DNA from: Oscheius tipulae
Taxonomy: Eukaryota > Nematoda > Chromadorea > Rhabditida > Rhabditidae
Direction: 5' to 3'
NCBI GenBank assembly: GCA_037178975.1
Contig: JASJZH010000003.1
Location: forward strand, 2,108,001-2,172,000
Length of the DNA: 64,000 nt
This document shows positions 43,497 through 55,800 of the stretch, one piece after another. The notes below the pieces were generated by a model, which saw only the letters and a list, made by a program, of their open reading frames with translations, had not been told where the DNA came from and searched no databases. Each line of letters starts with the position of its first letter. The first letter of the stretch is position 1. Made by a program: the position numbers and the translations under genes.

Positions 43497-44756
43497 TGCT
43501 CATGCTAGTCTGAAACAGTTGACCTTAGTCCCATCATCCTTCCGGGAAGAATTTTGGACTGGCAGCAATGTACATATCTTTAAGGTTAGACATCACTTTC
43601 TAGTGATGAAAACGAACGAATTAAAAAAAGCGATGAAGAGTTCAAGCAGAAGAGGACACATACAAAGAAACGAGACAGAGAGACAGAAACACAAAGGGAC
43701 AAAGAGACAGAGGTTTTATGCCCGCTCTTTATGTGGAAGATTGAGGTTTACTGACACCAAGGAAGTGAGTTCTTATGTGTTAAAGCCACCAGACATGTAC
43801 TTTGGGCCCGTCCGGGTCGGGTTGCCATTCAGTACCACTGGCAATCAGCTGTTTAGGTTTCAAGATGAAATTTTTTTTTAACTTTGCAATGTTCTGCAAA
43901 GCTGTAGAGCAAAAATAAAATGTTACAACTTTGCAGAACATCGCAAGCTAAAAGGGATTCTCATGACCTCGCACCTTTTTGCGCACCCTCAGCTCTCAGT
44001 TTAGGGTCGGCATGTTTTAGGCTGTATTGTTATCAGTTTGCAATCTTTTGAAGGCTGGAAGAAGGCGAAAAATATGGTTGAGATTCTATGTCAGAAATCA
44101 ATTTCAGAAGGCAACAAAGATTTTGCTGAGCCAACTCTTCGATGCGTTAGACGAAATGAAGAAGCTTCTGAAATCCTTTAATTCTGTCATTCTCCAGAAG
44201 TTATCACTCTTACCAATCACTCAAATCGTCGAGAAATTTAATTTTTTGCTTTATCTGCCTTCCCGCTCCACCATCATCAAAACCATTGTACCATTCTCCT
44301 GAACGCTTTGTAACATGAAATCACTACAGTAACTCATTTGTTTTCGTTAGCGCGCCCAGATTCAAGCCAAAGTGAGGCAGTTGGTAAACCAAAACTTGTC
44401 TGCTGTTACGTGTGCCGGAGATTGAGAGTATGACTAAGTATCACACTATTCAGCAACCCGGATAACGTCTACTTCGTTTTCCTAGCATTTATATGCGAAA
44501 CCGAGACCTCTGACTTTACCTCAAATTTCTGCATGCTGAGCGATTTGCTGGCATACTGTACGCGAGTTTTGCATACTTACCACCGTAAGCAATAAAGATA
44601 TGACATGCCAATGAAGAATTTTGATCGTTTACCCATAATGTTACAGTCCCTAAAACAATTTAAAGTCTAAAAGAGCAATTTCTGAGACATTCTTGTGAGC
44701 ACGCGGACCGGCCAGCCTGATAGGAAATTCAGCTCAGCTATCTCCATGGAATTAAA
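43497..44756. other. intergenic with fold-back repeat, no gene seen
   Basis: Short frames of 91-140 codons lack family resemblance. The segment contains the hairpin at 43.88 kb. Confidence 0.5.
43881..43949. repeat. fold-back element
   Basis: 43881-43907 is nearly complementary to 43923-43949. The core ACAACTTTGCAGAACATCGCAAGC matches the hairpin at 17.6 kb. Confidence 0.6.
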
Positions 44757-44861
44757 TCACTGTAGATTTACTTCAAAAAGTGTTCAGATCAATTTGTCAC
44801 AAGCGGGGAAGAGAAAGCCAGTAAAAGGGATTGAAAGATAGTGCAAACTGGGATGTGAATG
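44757..44861 (+). repeat. dispersed repeat, copy 2, at NUP50 3' end
   Basis: Homologous to 40797-40905. It ends 6 bp before the NUP50 stop codon, so it would form the NUP50 3' UTR on the minus-strand transcript. Confidence 0.6.
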
Positions 44862-44866
44862 AGGAA

Positions 44867-47820
44867 TTACTTGCTGTTCTCTTCAACGTGTTGCTGGACC
44901 TTTTCGGCACTGGCCACATTGGGGAAACGGACGAGGAAGATGCCCATCTCGGAGGCACTCAGTGGGACGGTCAGCCGCATCTTTTCACCCTTCTCGTCAG
45001 CCTTCGCTATCTTCATCGTCGCGTTGATCAGGGCATTTACCCAGACAGTACCTGCAATTCAAATATCAAGCACTTCGTACGAGCATCCATTCATTCGAAA
45101 GGCATGTTTTTCTGCTGTCATAGCGCTCAATGTGCGTATCTAATCGGATAGAGATCAAGACGATTTTTTTTTGACTTTTTGACCTTCTGCAAAATTGCAG
45201 CTCTTCTACTGTCCGGGCCAAAGACACATGCGTATTATTATCTCTTAGTTTTTCTTACACGATAATTGAACTAAAAGTGTAAATAATTCCTCTGAAAGGA
45301 CCGCAAAATTGCATAAAACAAGCTTTGCCGTTGGGCTGAAAGGTAAATCAACGAACGGGTTATACTTTCTCCATTATTAAGTGGCGTTTATGTGAATGAA
45401 AGTAGTTAAAATGTGCAAATCGCTATAACACACTGAAAAATACGATTCATAACCTTCGAAACACGTTCGCGCAAACTTTGTTGCCGAGTTCTACGAAATT
45501 CTCACAGAAATTAAACACAAAAAAGAGACTTACCCATGGTGTTGGCGGCCCGGATAAGTACCGACTTCTTGCCATCAGTCTCCTTCAGATGCATCATTCC
45601 GATGCCCATTTTCTCGAACTTCTTGTCAACCATCTTGAAGACGGAGCATCTGAATCACGTCTTGTTTAAATAGAGTTATTAAGATTTTAGACAAGTTGTG
45701 TTCAAATTTAGAGGAGGAAAAACCTACTTTACGGAATAGCTGGCCCCAGGCTCCTCATTTTCCACGACTTCGGCCTTGGGCGGGACATATTCACCCTCCT
45801 CGTCCTCTTTATTCTCCTCAGTTGCTGGAGCAACCGATCCGAAAGTTAGCCCGCCAGCTGCCGGCGGTTTGGCTCCGAACGTGAGCGCAGGAGATGCTCC
45901 CAGTGCCAGTTTTGGACTAAAAGAAGTGTATTTGGACTTACAAAATAGTCAAAAACGCACGCTGCACCACTTCCAAATGTTGGGAAAGTGAGAGTCGGGG
46001 GCTTGTCACCCCCGGCTGGCTGATCGTCCTTTTTGGCTCCAAAGGTCGGGAATGTGATCGTGGTGGGCTTGACAGACTCCTCCTTCTTCTTCTCGTCGCC
46101 GCCGAGAGAACCAAACTGGAACGGCTTGCTGCTGAAAATACAAGTTAGGGGTGAAACGGGACGAATGATTACTCTTCTCCCTCCTTCTTGGCTCCGAAAA
46201 CGGGGAAGCTGACGGCCGGCTTCGAAGCAGCAGCATCGGCCGACTCTGTTTTGGACGTGTTGAAGTTGCCAAAGCTGAAGCCAGGCTTTCTGAAAGTATC
46301 ACGATCGAGCAGCTGGTCACGGAAGCTTGTACTGCTATCACCTTGGTCATTTACCATCTGATTAAGCTCGAACATGAGCTTTCAACAGGTCTGTCCTTAT
46401 TCTCACTCAGGAAAGGACTGAACTTCTGGGGAAAAAGTGACAAATCCCATTTAAAAGGGGCAAACTGTTTGGGGTTTGAGGAATTCCAATAGCAGTTTCG
46501 TACGATTCGTACCTGTTATTCAGTTATAAGGACGGACAAACTCGGTCTGAAACCTTCAAGTATGCAAACAGAAATTTTTAAAGTCATTTCTAGAAAACTG
46601 GGAGAGCCACCTTTCTAAACTCAGCAGCCAGTCAATGGAAACCCGTTCTCTTCTCAGTCCACTTTCACCCTATTTTTATATATGCTAACATATTCTCTTC
46701 CGGGCTTCCTCGCCCCTATCTGTGATAAGTAAGAACAAACAACGACGGGTATTGCGGAAAGTTTCACAGACCAACATAGCTATTGACTAGGTGAAGAACT
46801 GGGTAATATTAAGAAACTTACGCAGGTTCAGAGCTGGTCTTCGACCCGAAGAGGATGGGAGACGTGGCCTTGGGCTTTTCGACTGACTCTGTCTCTTTCT
46901 TCGCCACTTCTTCCACTTTGGCTGGTCTAGAAAATGGGTACATCTACATGAACTGGATCCTCAAACTCACTCGACTTTCTTGGTATCGGCCTTTCCAAAA
47001 GCAAATGGCGACTCGTCATTCTTCTCCAAGCCGGGAGGAAGAACCTCGGCTGCAGGCTTGACGATATTGAAGCGGGGCATGGTTCCTTGATGCGACTCGT
47101 CCTTATGCTTATCCCAGAATCCGGCCGAGGGTTTCGGGAGCTGGATCGTGACTGGAGGAACTTCAATCGTATCTAGATTTCTCATTTTTGGAGGATTGAA
47201 AATGGATAAATTACTGGCAGAGGCATCGCTGCCACGGAAATGAACACTCTCGCGCTCGTTGTTTGGTCCACCGCCTCGGATGACACGTTTTCTGCCGCCT
47301 TGTGTGGATGGCGGTTCCATTGGAGCCATTTCGGGGGTTTCAGTGGGAGCGATAGCGGAGACATTACTGGAAGTGAATGACCAAATATGTCAGCAACTCA
47401 AAGAACTCACCCCAAACTGAACCGCGGCGGAACTCTGGCCGGCGTAGAGACGGCCACAGAGTCGTTCAGCTTCGACGAATCCTTCGGCAGTCGTCTCCTA
47501 GCCTTGGCAATCTTTCGGTCGCCCCCGTTTTCCTTCAGCGGCCTGTTCTCATCCGTCACGCCGTTCTCCTGCTCGTCTTCCGTCTTCAGACCATACTGTT
47601 TTTCCAAACCGGCGACATGTTTCAGGTAGGAGCCGACAGTGTCAGACTACAAGAGTTGAATAACAAATTGGTGTTTGGAGGAACGTACAAAGTCGTAATG
47701 AGGACACTGCTCATACCAGATACGAAGAGATTTGAGGAAGTCGCGGTTCAACGTCGACATCTTGTCGTTGAACTGGAGCGTTCGCATTCGGCTCAGCGAA
47801 GACTCGTCTTGGACAGACAT
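44867..47820 (-). CDS. npp-16: nucleoporin NUP50 (NPP-16-like)
   Basis: Nine minus-strand exons (47820-47689, 47646-47411, 47366-46971, 46926-46822, 46289-46173, 46131-45961, 45916-45728, 45649-45534, 45051-44867) give 548 residues in frame. The N-terminal region (FLKSLRIWYEQCPHYDF) and basic patches are followed by scattered FG motifs (SPILFGSK, FSFGNFNTS, FPVFGAKKEG, FPTFGAKKDD, TFGAKPPAAG). A C-terminal Ran-binding domain (SVFKMVDKKFEKMGIGMMHL, KSVLIRAANTMGTVWVNALI, FLVRFPN) spans about residues 425-548. It is a mobile nuclear-basket nucleoporin that helps release cargo from importin alpha and binds Ran. The acceptor TTACAG ends 1 nt before the ATG. Confidence 0.92.
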
Positions 47821-48444
47821 TCTGTAAGATTTACCGTCAAAACGCAGTAAGAGGAGCAAAAGAACAGGTAAGTTAACAGCAAGCTCGTGAAATGGATTCA
47901 GGGGCAGGAAATCAGTTTTTATTTTTTACAAAAGAAACAAACTTCTAGTGACAGAGAACTGTTCTAAAAACAGGAGAGAAAGAATGCATTTCATTCAATG
48001 CAAAAGACTGACGCAAAATAAAAAAATATGGGTGTACTTCTTATGAAACGCTTGTGTCAGCCGAAATGTTCCATAAATTTTGGGAGCGTTTAGATCGGAA
48101 CTGATCATCTGGAAACTGGGTCTGCATGCAGTTTATTTTTGGAGGAACAAGTGTTTCTCGAGCACTTTGTGATGAAAGAAATGAGGTATATGCGAAACGA
48201 GTCCAGTTTACGCCTACAACACGTAAACGAGCTTTGAAAGTCTATTTTCTCCGTTCACCGAGCGGAGAAAGAACTGTTAGATAAGAGACAGAATTGTTAG
48301 TTTGAGTGAAATGACAAGAGAAGAACGAAAAAATACTGATTGGAAGAGAAAACCAGGGGTAAATAGTAACGCAGGAGAGAAAGATCTGGGCCAGTAACAT
48401 TCTTTATTCGAAAAGAATCTAACTCCCTATGCACAAATGATCAT
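47821..48444. other. intergenic, no gene seen
   Basis: This is the 5' flank of NUP50 and 3' flank of the small mitochondrial gene, whose minus-strand AATAAA is at 48403-48408. No other element is recognised. Confidence 0.5.
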
Positions 48445-49129
48445 CTACTTGCGGTTGCGGTAGGACTGGGGAGGACGGATGGCTTCGAAGGCAAAGACAT
48501 CGGTATAGCAGGCCTGAATGCGAATTTCTTATAGAAAAAATATTGACAGAAACGGACCAGAGCGAAAGAGGAAATGAACAGGACGGCAGAGACTCCGAGA
48601 TAAATGTTGAACTTGGACTGGAGCTCGCCATATACCTGAAAATTGAGATTCTGCTTTGAAAATTCATGATTTCGTAATTCTAGTTCCAAGTGTTTTACGA
48701 CCAGAATGGTGCGTCACAGCTATTTGTCGCTATCTACTTCCGGAAACGAATTTCGAAAGTCTCACGCAATATAAAAGCCACTAGATTTTTATCTTGATCA
48801 CACCGCCGACTTAGGATTGCTTCTAGTAAGCTGGCGTCTTTTACTCCTCGTAAACATGATCTCATCGCATAATATCAGTGATTCATCTCGCCATTTACTC
48901 GATCTCCTTCAAAAATGTGAAAAAAAAATCTGACCTGCTGGTATGGCTGGAAAGGAACAGGCGAGAGGTCGAAGGTCACGGGAGGTCCAGGGTTGACTAC
49001 CTGCAAAATGATTCGTAACGTGTACCGCCTCGTCCAACTTACATCGTGACCGCCAGATCCGTTGCGCTTGGTCAGCTGAGTAGCGACACGGCGCAGAGCC
49101 AAGAGGCGAGACACGAAGGCACGATTCAT
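48445..49129 (-). CDS. small single-pass mitochondrial membrane protein
   Basis: Exons 49129-49043, 49000-48935, 48635-48558 and 48513-48445 (minus strand) give 99 residues. An arginine-rich presequence-like N-terminus (MNRAFVSRLLALRRVATQL) precedes a proline-rich stretch (VNPGPPVTFDLSPVPFQPY), one hydrophobic helix (YLGVSAVLFISSFALACY) and a basic tail ending RPPQSYRNRK. This layout fits a small respiratory-chain accessory subunit, such as the single-helix subunits of cytochrome c oxidase or complex I, but the exact family is not recognised. Each junction keeps frame. A TTCCAG acceptor ends 5 nt before the ATG. Confidence 0.7.
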
Positions 49130-49846
49130 CGTGTCTGGAACAGCGAAATGTTAGTGATGTTTCTTTAGAAAGTGAGGAACAGGAACATGACACAACTTTT
49201 ATAGAAAAAGAGCAAAAAAAAACTAAATTTAAGAGTTCTTCCATTGCGTTCTCTTGGTTTGCATGATCAGCACGTCTAGCTCGCTCTCAAGCATGTAGTT
49301 TGAGACGGATGAGCTTGTAAAAAGACGAGAAATGTGCTAATAAAATTATAAATATCTTCTTTTAAAAAACGGCTCTTCTTTGTCCTTTACAAAATCGATA
49401 TCCACTTTCCTACACTGGTAGCGTCATTTTGCATAAATCTCTTCACACTTTCGGCCACAAAACAGTCAAAACAATAAGGAAGAATTAGCAAAAGTTGAGG
49501 AAATGAATGGGCGGCCCAAACAAGCAAACTTTTGTACGCAATTTTGCGTTTTCTCGCGTCACCTACCGTAATCTGAGACGGCGCTATTTTGCGGAAGAGC
49601 GCATTCGAATTTGATGTCCTTTTGAGCCAGCCATTTTTGCTAAGCTTTGAACGTTTTTCACCTTCCTTCTCCTATTTTTCTGTCAAATAAAGGCAGCGAG
49701 ATTAATGAACGAAAAAATAAGAAAGAATTTCTACGCGTTGAGGTACAGAACAAGTGCTGGAATACTTTAGTTTTGGCCTTACAAAAGATATTATTTTTCT
49801 TTGCGCAAACGGTCCATTTTGCTCTAAATTTGCCATTTCAGCCACG
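49130..49846. promoter_or_regulatory. divergent region between the mitochondrial gene and NUP98-96
   Basis: 717 bp between two divergent start codons, AT-rich. An acceptor TTTCAG at 49841 lies 5 nt before the NUP98-96 ATG. No TATA box or other element is assigned. Confidence 0.4.
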
Positions 49847-52800
49847 ATGTTTGGCTCTTCGCAAGGAACAGGCCTTTTTGGCGCAAAACCTGCCGGCGGA
49901 GGACTCTTCGGCAGCAGTACAACGAACACAGGAAGCACATTCGGATCTTCCACGACCACAGGGGGATCTCTCTTCGGAAAGCCCGCAGGAACATCGGTAA
50001 GCATTTTTTCCGTGGTACATTCACAAAAATCCAAATTTAGATGTTCGGCAGCGCACAGCCGGCCTCAGGCGGCGGTCTTTTCGGGGGATCTAGTACAACA
50101 GCAGCAAACACGGTTGAGAATCAGTTCCAGCAGTGAAATAACTCCATTTTTAGTCCTTCGGAACGGCCACGAACACCGGAGGAGGCCTGTTCGGAGGCAG
50201 CAGCCAAAGCAATACAGGAGGTTCGCTCTTCGGCAAGCCTGCGGCCACGACGTCATTTGGCGGAAGCGGTGGTGGCGGAGGACTCTTCGGATCATCAACG
50301 AGTATGTTTGGTCAGTGGGGAGAACACTGCACTGCATGTTTTCCTCAGTTTCTTTCCAAGCTTTCGAGTATTTATAGATTTTTGTTATGGTAGTGGTTAG
50401 CCCTGCTTGCTGTAGCTAGCTAGTTTTGTCGTCCTTCACAGGACCCATACGGCCCGCTAGCGTAGTTTACTGATTCTTTTCGAGTTTTATTCTCCGAATT
50501 GAATTCAACAAGAAACAGAAAATTTCGCTCCCTTTTTGTGCAAATGGGTCCAGCGAAAAATTAGCTGAAGCATTTTCCCGCTGGCTTTAGTTTCCAGGCA
50601 AGCTTGTACAACCTGATCGAAAAAATACTCGCTATTTCCGTTTGTAACCACTCTTTTCCAGGTACGGCCGCAGCTCCGAATGGAACGACGATTAAGTTCA
50701 CTGCACCCGTGGCCCCGGATACGATGATGAAGAACGGAATGACGCAGAACATCCAGACGAAGAACTTCTGCATCAGCGCGATGAAAGAGTACGAGGGCAA
50801 GAGTTTCGAGGAGCTCCGTGTCGACGACTACATCGCAAATCGCAAGGCCCCGGCTGCTGGATCCACCACGAGCGGCGGTCTTTTTGGCGCTAGCACCTCA
50901 ACAACAACGACAGGAGGCGGTCTGTTCGGCGGAGCTCAACAGAAACCGTCCCTGTTCGGAGGATCTTCAAGTAGGAAACTTGTTGAGATTTTGGTAAAAA
51001 AAAAAACATTTTCAGCTACAACATCGAGTCCATTTGGAGGAGCAGCAACAACGCAGGGAACGTCCCTGTTCGGAGGAAACAACAACCAGCCGCAGCAACA
51101 GCAGACCGCAGGTGGTGGACTGTTCGGCAAGCCGGCAGGGACCAGTCTCTTTGGAGGAACGTCTACAGCCGCCACCGGCACATTTGGAGCCGCTCAAACC
51201 GCCCCAGCTTCTGGTGGGCTGTTTGGAAAACCGGCTACGACAGCTTCGGTTCGTTTTATCCTACTAATTTCGCTCCAAACATCCACATGTTCAGCCCTTC
51301 GGAGGTACGGGAACCACATTCGGCCAGACTGCTCAGCCAGCCCAAACTGGCGGTCTCTTTGGCGGTGGAACTGCCGGAACAACTTCGACTTTCGGCGCGA
51401 CAGCCAATACGAGCGGTGGGCTGTTTGGAGGAGGAACACAGACGAACACAGCAGCCGGAGGTCTTTTTGGCAAACCGGCCACGGCCACAACCGGGAGTTT
51501 CGGATTCGGACAAACTGCGCAGCCAGCTCAGGCTGCGACTGGCGGTTTGTTCGGAAATACGGCTGCAAAGGGCGGAGGCCTGTTCGGTGCCACGACGACG
51601 CCCCAACAAGGCACGGGCCTGTTCGGAGCGACTCCGGCACAGCCGGCCGGTGGACTCTTTGGCGCCCAGACGACCCAGCAAACCGGAGGACTTTTTGGCT
51701 CGACGGCGCAGCAGCCTGCTGGAAGTGTTGTGGTTCAAAACCCGGCCACTGTGGCCGTTGCCACACAGCCTATCGTCCTGGGCTCGGATGTCAATGAGAC
51801 AATGCTGAAGATGGCCATGATTGAGGCCAACTTGGCCACGAATCCATACGGTGATAGTCCACTTCTGAAGCTGGCCAATTCACTTGATACGGACGAAAAG
51901 CCCAATCCTGTTAGGTTCGTTTTGTCACAAAAGCCGTGTAATTATCAATTTTCAGTGCCCAACGACAGATGCGCTTCCTAAAGAAGTCTGCTGAAAACAA
52001 CGTCACCACACCGTCGTCGACCAACGGCACTCCGCTAGTCGGAAAGAGCAGCTTCCTCTCAATGAATGTCCCGGTCGCCGGTTCCAAGGTATGGACCATT
52101 CTTTGGTGTGTAAACATAAAACATTTAGATCCGGAGTCGCTCGATCGCTGTGAACGGTGATCTGAACTACAAGTCGACCCGAACCCCGCCCACGCTCGGA
52201 AAAGGAATCGGTGGTAAGGGTAATAACACGAGCATTGTCAGCAATACCTCCTTCAACAGTTCCTTCGCTAACAAGTGAGTTGTTTTTTGTATTTATACTA
52301 TAAAAAATCTTCAGATCTGTGGACCCGCACATTGAGAGAGCCCTAAGCAACAATTCGAATACGCTGCCCGGCTCGGCCAAGAAGGTCTCGATCAAGCATC
52401 TCGACCTCGATGAGATCAAGAGTGCCATGAGGAATAGCAGTCGTCAGGCGGTGCGCAGTCCTCGCGATGCTGACGAGCTGCCGATGACGGAAGAGCCCGA
52501 GGAGACTGAGAACTCGATAAATATCAGGTGCGTTTGTCCGTTTTTGATGCCTTAGCCCTCATGGCTCAGTCGGTTAGCGCTCCGATTACAAAATATAAGG
52601 GGTGAGGATCTATTTCCGGGCTAGTAAACACCTTCAAAGTCTTTTTTATTATTTGCCAAGTCAGAATCTGGTGTCATAACTATTCTTTCTCGCCCAGATT
52701 TCGGGCAGGCCGAATTTTGCCCGTTGCAGCCTTCACAAAACCTCCTAACCCTGTACTTTTCAGTGTAAACGCCGATCCTCGAGACGCAGCCTATCGCCGT

Positions 52801-55800
52801 GCTGAGATCCAGCGCCAGCCGCCAGTTCATCTTGATCTCAATGTGACCAGCGACACGAATACCTCCAATCACATCACCTCTTCCATCGTGAGCAGCCCGA
52901 TTGGAGGAGCGATAGGCGACGCTGCCGAAGTCTTCGCCCCGGCTGGAATTACCTTAAAGACATCCGACTACTTCTGCGAGCCGACTCTCCGCAAAATGGC
53001 CGAGATGGTACTATTTTTGTAGTAATTTCAAAATATTGAACTTTTAGGTTAAAAATGGTGAAGTCTACCTGCCGGAAGGACTCACAGTAGGACGTGCCAC
53101 TTTCGGAGACGTCTATTGGCCCGGTCCGCTCACGCTGAAGGATGTCGCGCTGGATGAAATTGTCATTTTCCGTCACAAGGAGGTCACTGTCTACCCGGAT
53201 GAGACCAAGAAGCCAGCTCTTGGTGAGGGACTCAACCGTCCGGCCGAGGTCACTCTGGAACGTGTGTGGTACGTCAATCGGGAGACCAAGGAGGAAATCA
53301 AGGATCCGATCATGTTGGCCGAAATCGGATGGAGGGATCGCCTTGAACGCGTCACGCTGAAGATGGGAGCTCTGTTCAAGGACTACCGTCCCGGCACTGG
53401 CAGCTGGGTCTTCAAAGTCGAGCACTTCAGCAAGTACGGACTCGTGGTAGGTTAATTCAAATATTTTCTGGATACAGTGTTAGATATGGCTTCTCTGAAG
53501 TGAAGTTTGTGTTGAACTGTAAACTTCTCACCTTGATAATCCTCCCCATGCAAACTTTTACCAATACACCAACAGTTTCACTAAAATTTTGAAGGGCTTT
53601 GAAGATAAAAATTGAATATTTTATATAACGAGGACCTTTTCAGGACGATGATGATGACGAAAACAAGGCCCCCAAACCTCTCGACGAGAAGCAACGAAGC
53701 CTCCAATCCCGTGTCCAGCGCACAGCCATCCACTCCGATCAGACATTCACGATCGACAACGATGAGGTGCGCTCCCATTTCTAACACTTCCTCTTTATCA
53801 CATTATTGCACTTTCCCAATAAATTTCTTATTAAAATACCCGTTTTTCTGCGTACAAAATATAACAAAAACCGGCTTCCAGGTGCCGGAAGAGGTCGAGA
53901 TGGAGGACATCATCTTTGTCACAGGCTCACGAGCAGTCCCCTCGGCCCTCGTTCAGGGACTAGGAGGCGCCCTCGACGCCTCCTGTGACATGGAGACGGG
54001 ATATGACGAACATGATCTCGTCGTAAGCTAGTTATTCGAAATCTATAACTCAAAATTCTAGGTCCCGCCGGAGAAGAAGCCGAAGATTGATTTGGATGGG
54101 AGCTCGCTCTACGAGGACAGCAAGTACTTACTCGAGAAGCTCGCCCAATCGCAGACGTTCCGTCTTCCGAGAGAAATTCATCTGAAATGCGTCCCCGCAA
54201 CGCGCAAGTTCGAAGGAGGACATCGTAGTCGGGAGACAAAAGGATTCGGTGTCAGCAGGTTCATCGATCTCGGCAGTGCGAGAGGACAAGTCGCGAGAGT
54301 TGGATGGAGTTCTAGTGAGTTTTATTTTGTCGGAAGCACAACAGTGGCCGTCTGTACGCACTGCAGCTGCTGACGTAATAGCTTAGTACTTGGGATTCGA
54401 AGCGAAACGAGTCGAGTAGTGCTGGAGCCAAATCGTGTCGAACAAGTATAGTTAGCATGCTGGGCTACAAATGTGAGCGACAGGAGATTCATCCATACCG
54501 GCGTTTTTCGAGAATCGAAGAAAGCAAAGATGCCGTTGAAGGCGGATGTTATCAGCCTTTCTCGTTGCTCACACCTTGTTCCCTTGTTGTGTTGTTAGTT
54601 CTAGTGTTTTGGAAAGTTTGCTATGCCCACCCCTGTAAGTTTGTCATGTGTCGCTCTTTCTCATCCTATGGTGAACGTGTCGCTCTTGATTTCTAACCTT
54701 TTGAGGCTTGCTCGTCTTCCACTTTTTATACTAAAGTTTTGTAGGTAATTAACTGTTTTTGGAGCAGAAAGTTTGCATGTTTTGGTGCAACTCTATTTGA
54801 GCGAATATGGGGGAAATTTTGTTTGCAAACTATTACAATGAGATGATTCAAATTACAGTCAGTTTGCGGGAGCTGAGTAGTAGGTCAGCTGAAGACAATT
54901 ACAATATGCGAATTGAGTACAACGGACATCTCGGAAGGGGAAGACACAGGGTAGGTAGACGGGAACAGAAACATGGCGAAAATGGCAGTTTAGGGGTCGC
55001 TAACCATTGAAAGTCTAGCCTAGCCAACCTCTTGTAAGAGTACATTTGAGCCAAAACTCACAATAATATCGATCTCCTAATGGATTCTCTACCCCTGAAT
55101 CAAAGTTGACATTCAGTGAAAAGCGCTTTCAGAGGGCCACTTCGTTCAAAGTCTCCAGCCGGAAAAGAACAGTCTCCTCATCAACAGTCTCAGCCGTTCC
55201 GGCAATATTCAACAGGACTACGTGCTGGACATGCTGGAGCACAATATCCGCTTCTCGCAGACCATCCAACGCAATCATTCTATTTCGGCCAAGGTTCGAC
55301 ATCACGAGATTGACGGACAGCATGTCGCGCCGAGAGTCAAGCCCACCAACGATCATGCCCAACTTATTGACTCTTTCTGTGCCACCGCGAATCAAAGTTC
55401 GTTTCTTTTGCTTTTCCCATAAAAATTCACCAATTTCAGGCAGCAGAAATGACGAGGAGCGAGTCTGGAAACTGGCCAGGGCTTTATTACCCGGCAGTCG
55501 AGAAGGCAGATGGAGATGGGATCGTCTGGACGCCGTTTGTGACTGGCTACGCGAAGAGGTCGCTCTTCTCCCCAAGTTGAAGATTAGCGGACGAGGTGCC
55601 AAAGTCTGGCAGGCCCTGTGTCGAGGACAGCTCGAGGAGGCTGTAGCTGCCGCGCAAGAGGAAGGCCTGATGTTCATGTGTACTCTTCTGGCCACCTTCC
55701 AAGTCGATCCACGAGCCACACAGCAGGATTTCCAGGTAAATTGATTTCTTCCACACAAGGCTTATGATAATATAGGAGGTCGCAATAAGTTTTGAAGTGG

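Noticed and set aside
51194-51766. Long antisense frames (up to 190 codons) opposite the NUP98 FG repeats
   Set aside because: They mirror the GC-rich, repetitive GLFG coding exons. Typical antisense shadows.
55129-55758. 209-codon antisense frame opposite NUP96 exons
   Set aside because: The + strand reading matches NUP96 and splices correctly, so the antisense frame is a by-product of codon bias.
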